From contig MEEC01000180.1 in assembly GCA_001724315.1 (NCBI GenBank), positions 1 to 5,790 of the forward strand: 5,790 nucleotides of DNA. The letters are read 5' to 3'. The number at the start of each line of letters is the position of its first letter. Positions within the stretch are counted from its first letter, which is position 1. The notes beneath the pieces were generated by a model, which was given only the letters and a program-made list of their open reading frames with translations, was not told where the DNA came from and made no database searches. Origin of the DNA: Lautropia sp. SCN 70-15 (GTDB taxonomy: Bacteria > Pseudomonadota > Gammaproteobacteria > Burkholderiales > Burkholderiaceae_E). Position numbers and translations under genes: made by a program. This document shows, piece by piece, positions 1 to 5,790 of the stretch.

Positions 1-964
1 AGCGATGCGCGCGGGTCCGGGTGACCCCGATCCGCGCGTTGCGATCCGCCGTCCAGCGCGGCATCAGCGCCGCCAGCGCGGTGGGCTGCACACCCAGCTC
101 GGGCGCCATCGGGCCCGAAGCTACGTTGTCGATCGACATCGAGTCGTAGTTGTCGCAGGACATCAGCGTGGGCCCGGGCGCGAACTCGAGGAACAGGGCC
201 TGGGCGCGTCCCAGGAAATCGTTCAGGCCGATCACCGGGCGCTGCACGCCGGCCAGTCCACCAGCGAGCTTCACCAGCTCGCGCAGCGTGTACACGTCCG
301 GGCCCGCGAGCTCGTAGCAGCGGCCCAGGGTGGCAGGCTCGTCGAGCGCGTTGGCGAAGGCCCGCGCGACGTCGCCCACGAAGACCGGCTGGAACTTCGC
401 GTCGGCCCGGCCGACCGCCATGATCGGCAGCCACTTCTGCAGCCCGGCGAACAGGTTCAGGAAGCGGTCGTCGGGCCCGAACACCACGGAGGGCCGCATG
501 AGGGTCCAGCCGTTCAGGCCGCTCTCGCGGACCGCGCGTTCGCCGGCAGCCTTGGAGCGCAGGTACATCGACGGGGCGGTTTCCTCTCCGCCCTCGGTCA
601 CGCCGAGCGCCGACATGTGCAGCAGGCGGTTGACGCCGGCGGCGACGCATGCGGCGGCGACCCGCCTCGGAAGCTGGACGTGGGCCCGGTCGAAGCCGGG
701 TCCCCAGGGCTTGCCGCGGCGGTCGTGCAGCATGCCGACCAGGTTGACCACCGCGTCGGCCTTGGCGGTCAGCGTGGCGAGATCGTGGTCGCGGTGCACG
801 TCGGCCTCGACCACCTCCACGGTGGGCAGCGAGAGCAGGCGGCGGGCCGCCATCCGGTTGCGAGTGGGCACCACGACCCGCTTGCCGCGGGCCGCCAGCT
901 CGGCCACCAGGTGGCCGCCGATGAAGCCCGATCCGCCGATCACCAGCACCCGCGAATGACGCAT
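1..964 (-). CDS. NDUFA9-like NAD(P)-binding SDR protein (partial, C-terminus off the left edge)
   Basis: Seen: 321 codons read leftwards from an ATG at 964-962 and stay open to the edge of the window. Residues 6-19 carry the Rossmann nucleotide-binding motif (VLVIGGSGFIGGHL, a GxxGxxG fold start). A hydrophobic strand AVVNLVGML (71-79) follows, then HMSALGV (116-122), a YxxxK pair (YLRSK, Y134 and K138) and RPSVVFGPDDRF (158-168). This order is typical of atypical/extended SDR proteins of the complex I NDUFA9 subunit family. A TGAGGA ribosome-binding site (972-977) lies 7 bases before the ATG and supports this start. Family knowledge: members run about 310-330 residues, so almost all of the protein is present. 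Bacterial members are named after the mitochondrial accessory subunit, but their substrate is mostly unknown and they need not belong to complex I. No signal peptide or membrane helix is evident, so it is probably cytoplasmic or peripheral. It lies 78 bp behind the transglycosylase gene on the same strand and is likely co-transcribed with it. Family call is firm; exact function is not. Confidence 0.9.
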   Translation of the reverse strand, partial: MRHSRVLVIGGSGFIGGHLVAELAARGKRVVVPTRNRMAARRLLSLPTVEVVEADVHRDHDLATLTAKADAVVNLVGMLHDRRGKPWGPGFDRAHVQLPRRVAAACVAAGVNRLLHMSALGVTEGGEETAPSMYLRSKAAGERAVRESGLNGWTLMRPSVVFGPDDRFLNLFAGLQKWLPIMAVGRADAKFQPVFVGDVARAFANALDEPATLGRCYELAGPDVYTLRELVKLAGGLAGVQRPVIGLNDFLGRAQALFLEFAPGPTLMSCDNYDSMSIDNVASGPMAPELGVQPTALAALMPRWTADRNARIGVTRTRAHR

Positions 965-1009
965 GTCGGAATCCTCAGGAGGCGCGATAGAGAGAGTTTC
1001 GAGGGGAAC

Positions 1010-1026
1010 GGCTTCCAGGGGAAGCC
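1010..1026 (-). other. Perfect 7-bp hairpin between the transglycosylase and SDR genes
   Basis: GGCTTCC (1010-1016) and GGAAGCC (1020-1026) are exact reverse complements separated by 3 bases. The hairpin begins 17 bases after the transglycosylase stop on the minus strand and ends 46 bases before the SDR start. No T-run follows on either strand, so it does not look like a standard intrinsic terminator. It could act as an RNA 3'-end stabiliser or partial attenuator in a two-gene transcript, or be a chance feature of GC-rich DNA. Confidence 0.35.
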
Positions 1027-1042
1027 TCGCGTCGCGGGCCGG

Positions 1043-3028
1043 TCAGGGCACCTCGCTCTGCGTGGCCGGCTGTGGCGCGATCGTGCCCAGCCTGGCCTTG
1101 AGCGACTGCGGCTGGCCGCTGAACAGCTCGGCGTAGATTACCGCGTTGGACAGCACCTTCTTCACGTAGTCGCGCGTTTCCGAGAACGGGATGATCTCCG
1201 CGAAGATGGCGCCCTCGACCGGGGCAGGCAGCGTGGCGCGCCAGCTGAGCGGCCGGCGCGGCCCGGCGTTGTAGGCGGCCGATGCGAGCACCGGCGAGCC
1301 GTCGAGCTTGTCGAGCACGGTGCGCAGGTAATAGGTGCCGAACTGCAGGTTGGTCTGCAGCTCGTTGAGCTGCGACACCTGGAAGCGGTCGACGCCGAGC
1401 TTGCCCGCGATCCAGCGGCCGGTGGCCGGCATGATCTGCATCAGCCCCTGCGCGCCGGCCGAGGAACGCGCGTCCATGATGAAGCGCGACTCCTGGCGGA
1501 TCAGGCCGTAGATCCAGGCCGGGTCGAGCTCGCGCTCGGCGGCGACCGGCTTGAGCTCGTCGATGAAGGGCGTGACGAAGCGCAGCGAGAAATCGTGCTC
1601 GGCGCGGGTGAGATCGGCGGTGTTCACGCAGCGGTCGAGCACCCGCTGCCGGCAGGCGAATTCCGCGGCGGCCAGCAGCTGCCGGTCGTTCATGCTGCGC
1701 AGCTGGTAGTTCCACTCGCGATTGCCTTCGAGCCGCAGGCCGATCTCGTAGAAGCGCAGCGCGCGGGCGAAGCCGGGATTGGCGGCTGCCGCGGCGATCT
1801 CGGCCTCGCTGGCGCGCTGCGCGCGCGGCGGCGTGCGGACGAGCTCGCCGAGCTCCTCGGCGGCGAGCTGGCCGTAGAAGTGAAAGCCGCCGGCCACCTT
1901 GCTCAACCGCTCGCGGCCGCCTTCGCCGTCGCCGGCGGCGAGCAGCGCGCGGCCTTCCCAGTAGGCCCAGGCCGGATCGTTCCGGCCTTCCTCGCTCATC
2001 CGCGCGACGATCGCGCGCAGCGTGGGCCACTGCTGCTCGCGCAGCGCGGCGCGGGCCATCCAGGCCAGGGTCTCGTCGCCCACCCGCGCGTCGAGCGCGC
2101 GGCGCGTCCACTCGAAGGACTCGGGCGCGAGCCGGCGCATGCCGGCGGCCGCCACCTGCGACCAGGCGAAGGCGAGGTCCGGGCCCTTCAGCCCGGCGCG
2201 GCCGTCCTCGAGCCAGCGGGCCGCCTCCTGGGGGTTGCTGCGGGCGTAGCGGGCGATCGCGATCAGCGTGTCCTCGCGCCCGGAGGACTTGGCCAGCGCC
2301 GCGAGCGGGCGGGACCAGGCGTTGCCGATCGCATCGGCGTCGAGGCCGAGCAGCGTGGCGGTGCGCTCGACGCTGTCCCGCGAGTCGACCTCGAGCGCCG
2401 CCATCATGCGCTGGCGCACCCGCTCGCGGTCGATGCGGCCGGTCTCGTGCATCGCCTCGAGCAGGTCGCCGCAGCCGTCGCGCAGATGGCGGGGCTCATC
2501 GATCGCGGCGAGCGCGCCGTCGACGGACAGCTTGCGTTCCACGCGGCCCAGCCAGTGATAGCAGTGGACCTGGTCGTCGTCGCGCAGCACCCAGGCGGCG
2601 TATTCGGCGTCGAACGGTTCCCAGTTGCGGCGCTTGCCCAGGTCCATCAGCCAGTCGCGGCGCATCAGGTCGGCCACGACGGTGCCTTCGTGCTCGGCCA
2701 GGAAGCGGCGCGCCTGCCGGTCGGCCGCGCTGGTGCTGGGCACCGGCGAGGCCTCCTGCCTGCGCAGGTCCATCCGCAGGCGCCAGAAGTCGATGTACTT
2801 GGCGAGCAGGTGATCGGGTTCGACCAGGCGTGCCGCGGCCTCGAAGCGGGTCGCGTCGTTGCGCACGAAGGCGCGGCGCGCTTCGGCGATCGCCTCGTCG
2901 GCGCTCAGCGCGAGGGGCGCCTCGGCGGGCTTCTTCGCAGGGGATTTCGCCAGCCCCGGAACCTGGGCGGCGGCGAGGAGGAGGGCGATCGTGCCTACAA
3001 TCGCAAGCTGCGCGATCCGGTGTTTCAT
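1043..3028 (-). CDS. slt: Soluble lytic murein transglycosylase (Slt70-like)
   Basis: A 661-residue protein. Lytic transglycosylases cleave the MurNAc-GlcNAc bond of peptidoglycan without water, leaving 1,6-anhydro-MurNAc ends, in the periplasm. Seen: residues 1-27 form a signal peptide (MKHR, hydrophobic core to about residue 21, likely cut near GLA). Residues 40-400 are Ala/Arg-rich helical repeats matching the superhelical U-domain, with the linker domain at roughly 405-480. The C-terminal SLT domain starts near 485. It carries the catalytic glutamate E513 in IRQESRF, then GLMQIMPATG (528-537), YYLRTVLDKL (566-575) and AAYNAG (584-589). The tail FSETRDYVKKVLSNAVIY (615-632) is also typical. 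Length is close to the roughly 645 residues of E. coli Slt70. The ATG at 3028 was chosen because it opens directly onto the signal peptide; the frame stays open upstream but has no such sequence there. Its ribosome site is poor (AAGG only 2 bases before the ATG). It is divergent from the cyclo-ligase gene and probably leads an operon with the downstream SDR gene. Confidence 0.95.
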   Translation of the reverse strand: MKHRIAQLAIVGTIALLLAAAQVPGLAKSPAKKPAEAPLALSADEAIAEARRAFVRNDATRFEAAARLVEPDHLLAKYIDFWRLRMDLRRQEASPVPSTSAADRQARRFLAEHEGTVVADLMRRDWLMDLGKRRNWEPFDAEYAAWVLRDDDQVHCYHWLGRVERKLSVDGALAAIDEPRHLRDGCGDLLEAMHETGRIDRERVRQRMMAALEVDSRDSVERTATLLGLDADAIGNAWSRPLAALAKSSGREDTLIAIARYARSNPQEAARWLEDGRAGLKGPDLAFAWSQVAAAGMRRLAPESFEWTRRALDARVGDETLAWMARAALREQQWPTLRAIVARMSEEGRNDPAWAYWEGRALLAAGDGEGGRERLSKVAGGFHFYGQLAAEELGELVRTPPRAQRASEAEIAAAAANPGFARALRFYEIGLRLEGNREWNYQLRSMNDRQLLAAAEFACRQRVLDRCVNTADLTRAEHDFSLRFVTPFIDELKPVAAERELDPAWIYGLIRQESRFIMDARSSAGAQGLMQIMPATGRWIAGKLGVDRFQVSQLNELQTNLQFGTYYLRTVLDKLDGSPVLASAAYNAGPRRPLSWRATLPAPVEGAIFAEIIPFSETRDYVKKVLSNAVIYAELFSGQPQSLKARLGTIAPQPATQSEVP

Positions 3029-3139
3029 CGCCTTGTACGGGTACGACTGATCGGGACAACTGACTTGCGATCGAGGATAACACGGGGGGGCGACGCTCCG
3101 GAGCCATCGGGCGGCGGCCGGAGCCGGCTGCGCAGCGCC
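3029..3139. promoter_or_regulatory. Compact divergent control region with possible back-to-back -10 elements
   Basis: This interval separates the minus-strand transglycosylase start from the first conserved residues of the plus-strand cyclo-ligase. It is the most AT-containing part of an otherwise very GC-rich window. Plus strand: GGGACA (3053-3058), 17 bases, then GATAAC (3076-3081) matches a sigma-70 pattern at 4 of 6 positions in each box. Minus strand: TATCCT (3079 down to 3074) is a possible -10 for the transglycosylase, leaving a leader of about 40 bases; I see no good -35 for it. The two -10 candidates overlap, as in bidirectional promoters. A run of seven G (3084-3090) follows. These are eye-level consensus matches only. 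Confidence 0.35.
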
Positions 3140-3664
3140 TTGCTGACCGCGCGCAAGACGATCCCCGATGCGCAGCGCCGCGAGCTCGACGCCGCGATCG
3201 CGCGGCGCCTGCTCGACTGGCTCGATGCCGACGGCTGGGCCCCCGGAGTGATCGGTCTGTGGTGGCCGCTGGCCGGCGAACCCGATCCGCGCGGCATCTT
3301 CGACGAGCTGGTTGCGCGCGGCTGGACGATCGCGCTGCCGCGGGTCGTGGCGCGCGACCGGCCGCTGGCCTTCGGGCGTTGGCGGCCGGGCATCGCAATG
3401 GCCGAGCAGGCGCACCGGGTCATGGTGCCCGAGCCCTTCGAGCCGGTGCGGCCGGCGCTGGTCGTGGCGCCCTGCGTGGGCTTCGATCCGTCCGGATGGC
3501 GGCTGGGCTATGGCGGCGGCTACTACGACCGCACGCTCGCCGCGCTGGACGTGCCCGCGGCGGGCGCGGCCTACGACTGCTGCGAGGTGGCGCTGGAGCC
3601 CGAATCCCATGACCGGCGCCTGCAGGTCATCGTCACCGAATCGAGGCTGCTTCGCTGCGGCTGA
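3065..3664 (+). CDS. ygfA: 5-formyltetrahydrofolate cyclo-ligase
   Basis: This enzyme uses ATP to convert 5-formyl-tetrahydrofolate to 5,10-methenyl-tetrahydrofolate, returning the stored or inhibitory folate to the one-carbon pool in the cytoplasm. Seen, numbering from TTG 3065: the N-terminal basic helix LRSALLTARKTIP (22-34), then VIGLWWPLAGEPDPRGIFDEL (split here as VIGLWW 62-67 and GEPDPRGIF 71-79), PCVGFD (136-141), and the family signature LGYGGGYYDRTL (147-158), the glycine-rich ATP/phosphate site. The end YDCCEVALEPESHDRR and VIVTES also fit the family C-terminus. No ATG or GTG sits near the expected start. TTG 3065 (199 residues, GGGA 8 bases upstream) is used here. TTG 3140 (174 residues) would begin where E. 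coli YgfA begins, and codons 3065-3091 look non-coding (AGG, ATA, ACA), so the start is unsure; the stop at 3662-3664 is firm. It is divergent from slt, and its last 32 bases overlap the EAL gene tail to tail. Confidence 0.92.
   Translation: MRSRITRGGDAPEPSGGGRSRLRSALLTARKTIPDAQRRELDAAIARRLLDWLDADGWAPGVIGLWWPLAGEPDPRGIFDELVARGWTIALPRVVARDRPLAFGRWRPGIAMAEQAHRVMVPEPFEPVRPALVVAPCVGFDPSGWRLGYGGGYYDRTLAALDVPAAGAAYDCCEVALEPESHDRRLQVIVTESRLLRCG
3609..3630. other. Inverted repeat at the junction of two convergent genes
   Basis: ATGACC (3609-3614) and GGTCAT (3625-3630) are exact reverse complements around a 10-base loop; after one mismatch two more inner pairs can form. It lies inside the 3' end of the cyclo-ligase gene and begins 2 bases beyond the stop codon of the convergent EAL gene. 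A transcript from either side would carry it. With no T-run this is at most a weak terminator candidate for the EAL transcript and may be coincidence within coding sequence. Confidence 0.22.
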
Positions 3665-5018
3665 GCAGGCTGGCCTCGTCGTGGCGGCGGCACCAGTCGG
3701 CGACCGCCTGCGCGGGCAGCGCCGGCGAGAAACTGAAACCTTGCGCGCGGTCGCAGCCGGCCGCGGCGAGCATCGCCGCCACGCGCGGCGACTCGACCGC
3801 CTCGGCCAGCACGCGCAGGCCGTAGGCGTGCGCCAGGCCGATCAGCGCGCCCACGGTGCGGCTCGGGGTGTTCCGTTCGGAGGACTCGAGCTCGCGCACG
3901 AAACTGCGGTCGATCTTCAGCTCGTCGAGCGGGAGCTTGCCGAACCAGGCGATCGACGAATAGCCGGTGCCGAAATCGTCGAGCGACAGCCGGCAGCCCA
4001 GTGCGCGCAGCTGCCCCATGAACTCGATGGCGGGCTGCTCGTTCTGGGCGATCGCCGACTCGGTGAACTCGAGCGTGAGGCGCTCGCCGGGCACGCCCCA
4101 GGTGGCCAGCGCATGCGAGACCAGCATCGGGAAGGCCGCGTCGGTCAGCACGGTGGGCGACAGGTTGACCGACACCGACAGGTCGAGCCCCTGGCCGGCC
4201 CAGCGCTTCTGGTTGCGCAGCGCATTGTTGAGCACGAACTGGGTGAGCGCGCCCATCATGCCGCGCTCCTCGCAGACCGAGGCGATCAGCGCGGGATTCA
4301 CCGCGCTGCCGTCGGCGCGGTTCCAGCGGATCAGCGATTCCAGCGCCACGCAGCGCCCGCTCGCCAGGTCGATCTGCGGCTGGAAGTGCACGTCGAGCTG
4401 GTTGGCGTGCAACGCGGCGCGCAGGTCGCGCTCGAGCTCGTCGCGCCGGATCAGCGCCGCGTCGTCGTCGAGCCGCGAGATCAGCAGCTGGTTCTCCTGG
4501 GTGCGCGCCCTTGCGCAGGCCTGCGAGGCGGCGGCGACCATGCTCATCGGATCGGCGAGCGTGCGCATCGTGGTCCACGCGCCGCCGATCACCGGGCGCA
4601 GCTGGACCACGGCCGGGCTCCCGTCGGCGCGCTGCGCGCGGATCGGACGCTGCAGCGTGTCGTGCAGCGTCCGCCCGGCGAGCTCGGCCAGCGATTCGTC
4701 GGCCAGGTTGCCCAGCATCAGCCACAGCTCGTCGTTGGCCACGAAGGCGTAGCGGTCGGCGGGCCCCAGCATCGACTGCACGCGGCGCGCGACTTCGGCG
4801 AGCACGTACTGGTTCGATGCGTCCTGCGCGAGGGCGGCGAGGCGATCCGAACGATTCAGCGCCACCACGAGCAGCGCGGTCCGTCCGGACGAGCGCGCGC
4901 CGCAGCGCGCGGCGAGCATCTCCAGCAGTGTCGCCGGCGCGATCCGCGGCGACTCGCGCTTGCGCCCCGGGGCGTCGCCGGCGCCGTCGCGCGGCGCGTC
5001 GCTGCGATCAGACGACAT
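3633..5018 (-). CDS. Degenerate-GGDEF/EAL domain protein, probable c-di-GMP phosphodiesterase
   Basis: A 461-residue soluble protein; EAL domains hydrolyse cyclic di-GMP to pGpG in the cytoplasm. Seen: residues 1-28 are a charged, probably disordered leader. Residues 45-185 resemble a GGDEF fold, but the signature reads ANDEL (94-98) with no RxxD inhibitory site before it, so cyclase activity is not expected. The EAL domain spans about 190-445: LDVHFQPQIDL (208-218), ESLIRW (227-232) in place of EALxRW, SVNLSP (283-288), LEFTES (316-321), LSLDDFGTGYSS (345-356), LKIDRSFV (367-374), AEAVES (405-410) and DRAQGFSFSP (423-432). Expected metal and catalytic positions are kept: E227, N285, E317, D347, D348, K368, E406 and Q426. 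I infer an active phosphodiesterase with the GGDEF-like part as sensory or dimerising. No membrane segment or signal peptide is seen. The ATG at 5018 lies 11 bases inside the end of the HD-GYP gene; the frame is open further upstream, but that sequence lacks domain character. No good ribosome site is visible, so translation is probably coupled. Confidence 0.9.
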   Translation of the reverse strand: MSSDRSDAPRDGAGDAPGRKRESPRIAPATLLEMLAARCGARSSGRTALLVVALNRSDRLAALAQDASNQYVLAEVARRVQSMLGPADRYAFVANDELWLMLGNLADESLAELAGRTLHDTLQRPIRAQRADGSPAVVQLRPVIGGAWTTMRTLADPMSMVAAASQACARARTQENQLLISRLDDDAALIRRDELERDLRAALHANQLDVHFQPQIDLASGRCVALESLIRWNRADGSAVNPALIASVCEERGMMGALTQFVLNNALRNQKRWAGQGLDLSVSVNLSPTVLTDAAFPMLVSHALATWGVPGERLTLEFTESAIAQNEQPAIEFMGQLRALGCRLSLDDFGTGYSSIAWFGKLPLDELKIDRSFVRELESSERNTPSRTVGALIGLAHAYGLRVLAEAVESPRVAAMLAAAGCDRAQGFSFSPALPAQAVADWCRRHDEASLLSRSEAASIR

Positions 5019-5790
5019 CGCGGCCCGGCATGAAAGCCGCCAGGTCGATGCGGCCCAGGTCGAAGGCGCTGGCGGGCAGCCCGCGCGCCACGCGCAAGGC
5101 GTCCGGCGGGCTGCCGCGGTGAAGCGAAGGCAGCTCCCTGAGCGCGGGTGCGCCCAGCGGTTCGCGCGCCGCATCGGAGACCGCGAGGACCCGCGGCTCG
5201 AGCCGGCGGATCCGGTTGTGGCCGATGACCACGGCGATCTCGCCGCTCGACAGCTCGACGATGCTGCCGACGGGGAAGATCCCGATCGCCTGCACGAACT
5301 GCTCGACCAGCGCCTCGTCGAAGGAGTTGCCGGCCCACTCGTACAGGCTCATCATCGCCTCCTGAGGCGCCAGCGCCTCGGCGTAGGGACGCGGCGAGAC
5401 CAGCGCGGCGAAGCTGTCGGCGATCGCGGCCAGCCGTCCCCAGAAGCTGATCTCCTCGCCCTGCAGCCCCTTGGGGTAGCCGGAGCCGTCGAGACGCTCG
5501 TGGTGCTGGGCGATGCCGGCCCTGACCTCGGCGGCCAGCGGGCCGCTTCGCTCCACCGCCTCGAGGCCGAGCCGCACGTGCTCCTTCACGATCGTGTGCT
5601 CGCTCGCCGACAGCATGCCCGGCTTCTCGAGCAGGGCGCGGGGCAGGCGGGCCTTGCCCGTGTCGGCGAGCAGGCCGATCGTGGCGAGCGCGCGCAGGGT
5701 TTCGCGATCCAGGCCGATCGAGCGGCCCACGGCAAGCAGGTGCAGGGCCACCGTCAGCGCGTGGCGGGTGTCGCGGCTCGCGGCGCCGCC
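5008..5790 (-). CDS. HD-GYP domain protein with altered HD motif (partial, N-terminus off the right edge)
   Basis: The visible 260 residues enter from the right edge and end at a TGA (5010-5008). HD-GYP proteins are metal-dependent c-di-GMP phosphodiesterases, unrelated to EAL enzymes. Numbering from the first visible codon: RHALTVALHLL (9-19) is the opening helix with a conserved-type His (H10). The usual LLHDIGK reads LLADTGK (40-46), so the metal-binding His is Ala. The rest is canonical: LPRALLEKPGMLS (49-61), KEHVRLG (69-75, H71), QHHERLDGSGYPKGL (95-109), ADSF (124-127) and SPRPY (132-136). The usual DxFDAL is DSFAAL. Residues 150-200 (FVQAIGIFPVGSIVELSSGE and on) form the small beta-rich tail common after this domain, followed by about 50 poorly conserved residues. 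The upstream part, possibly a sensory or DUF3391-like region, is out of view. The stop codon overlaps the start of the EAL gene, indicating one operon. Catalytic competence is doubtful because of the missing His; it may be a regulatory, nucleotide-binding or partner protein. Confidence 0.9.
   Translation of the reverse strand, partial: GGAASRDTRHALTVALHLLAVGRSIGLDRETLRALATIGLLADTGKARLPRALLEKPGMLSASEHTIVKEHVRLGLEAVERSGPLAAEVRAGIAQHHERLDGSGYPKGLQGEEISFWGRLAAIADSFAALVSPRPYAEALAPQEAMMSLYEWAGNSFDEALVEQFVQAIGIFPVGSIVELSSGEIAVVIGHNRIRRLEPRVLAVSDAAREPLGAPALRELPSLHRGSPPDALRVARGLPASAFDLGRIDLAAFMPGRDVV

Noticed and set aside
2250..2265. GCGATCGC-type palindrome within slt
   Set aside because: A short 8-bp palindrome inside a coding region of similar composition; GATC-containing palindromes recur by chance here and no array is formed.
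5..3064. A stop-free plus-strand frame of about 1000 codons running into the cyclo-ligase frame, antisense to the SDR and transglycosylase genes
   Set aside because: Its translation is low-complexity Arg/Ala/Gly/His/Gln-rich text with no domain, while the opposite strand encodes two clear protein families. Long antisense open frames are expected from third-position G/C bias. Only the 3' end, from about 3065, is a gene.
3029..3139. 6S RNA (ssrS), which often lies just upstream of ygfA in proteobacteria
   Set aside because: The gap is at most about 110 bp and contains no long hairpin, too short for the roughly 180-nt 6S RNA.
3029..3610. A 194-residue N-terminal extension of the transglycosylase in the same open frame
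   Set aside because: The extension is antisense to the cyclo-ligase and has no domain, and the ATG at 3028 opens directly onto a good signal peptide.
3312..5033. A 573-codon plus-strand open frame antisense to the EAL gene
   Set aside because: It begins inside the cyclo-ligase gene in the wrong frame, has biased composition and no recognisable motif, and lies opposite a well-supported EAL protein.
5019..5174. A 52-residue N-terminal extension of the EAL protein
   Set aside because: It overlaps the HD-GYP C-terminal coding region in another frame and is Arg/Ala/Trp-rich without domain character; the ATG at 5018 gives the usual short coupled overlap.
1..5790. Mobile elements, CRISPR repeats, tRNA/rRNA genes, or a new defence or biosynthetic system
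   Set aside because: No transposase-like protein, terminal repeats, spaced direct repeats or RNA-gene signatures were seen; nearly all bases are assigned to five recognisable protein families.

Overview
The window is very GC-rich and densely coding. Strong third-position G/C bias leaves long stop-free frames opposite the real genes. The gene set (a periplasmic Slt-type lytic transglycosylase beside an NDUFA9-like SDR protein and 5-formyltetrahydrofolate cyclo-ligase, then c-di-GMP enzymes) suggests a Gram-negative proteobacterium, most likely a betaproteobacterium of the Burkholderiales type. That placement is an inference from gene content, protein style and remembered gene order; no marker gene here proves it.

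Layout, left to right. (1) 1-964, minus: an NDUFA9-like extended SDR protein, nearly complete and cut by the left edge. (2) 965-1042: a 78-bp gap with a ribosome-binding site and a perfect 7-bp hairpin. (3) 1043-3028, minus: a soluble lytic murein transglycosylase with signal peptide and intact catalytic motifs. (4) A very short divergent interval around 3029-3064 (up to 3139 if a later start is used). (5) About 3065-3664, plus: 5-formyltetrahydrofolate cyclo-ligase, lacking an ATG start. (6) 3633-5018, minus: a protein with a degenerate GGDEF-like region followed by an EAL domain that keeps its catalytic residues; it overlaps the cyclo-ligase tail to tail by 32 bp. (7) 5008-5790, minus: an HD-GYP protein cut by the right edge; its stop overlaps the EAL gene start by 11 bp.

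How they fit together. The transglycosylase and the SDR gene are probably co-transcribed. The cyclo-ligase is read divergently from them and serves folate one-carbon metabolism. The HD-GYP and EAL genes form a separate, translationally coupled minus-strand pair from the two unrelated classes of c-di-GMP phosphodiesterase. In the HD-GYP member the namesake His-Asp pair reads Ala-Asp. In its partner the GGDEF signature reads ANDEL and the EAL signature reads ESL, with the metal-binding Glu kept. The simplest reading is one active EAL phosphodiesterase paired with an HD-GYP protein of altered or regulatory function.

This looks like ordinary chromosomal core plus signalling content. I saw no mobile element, CRISPR array, tRNA or rRNA, and no clear sign of a new defence or biosynthetic system. 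The coupled pair with degenerate signature motifs is the most interesting part.
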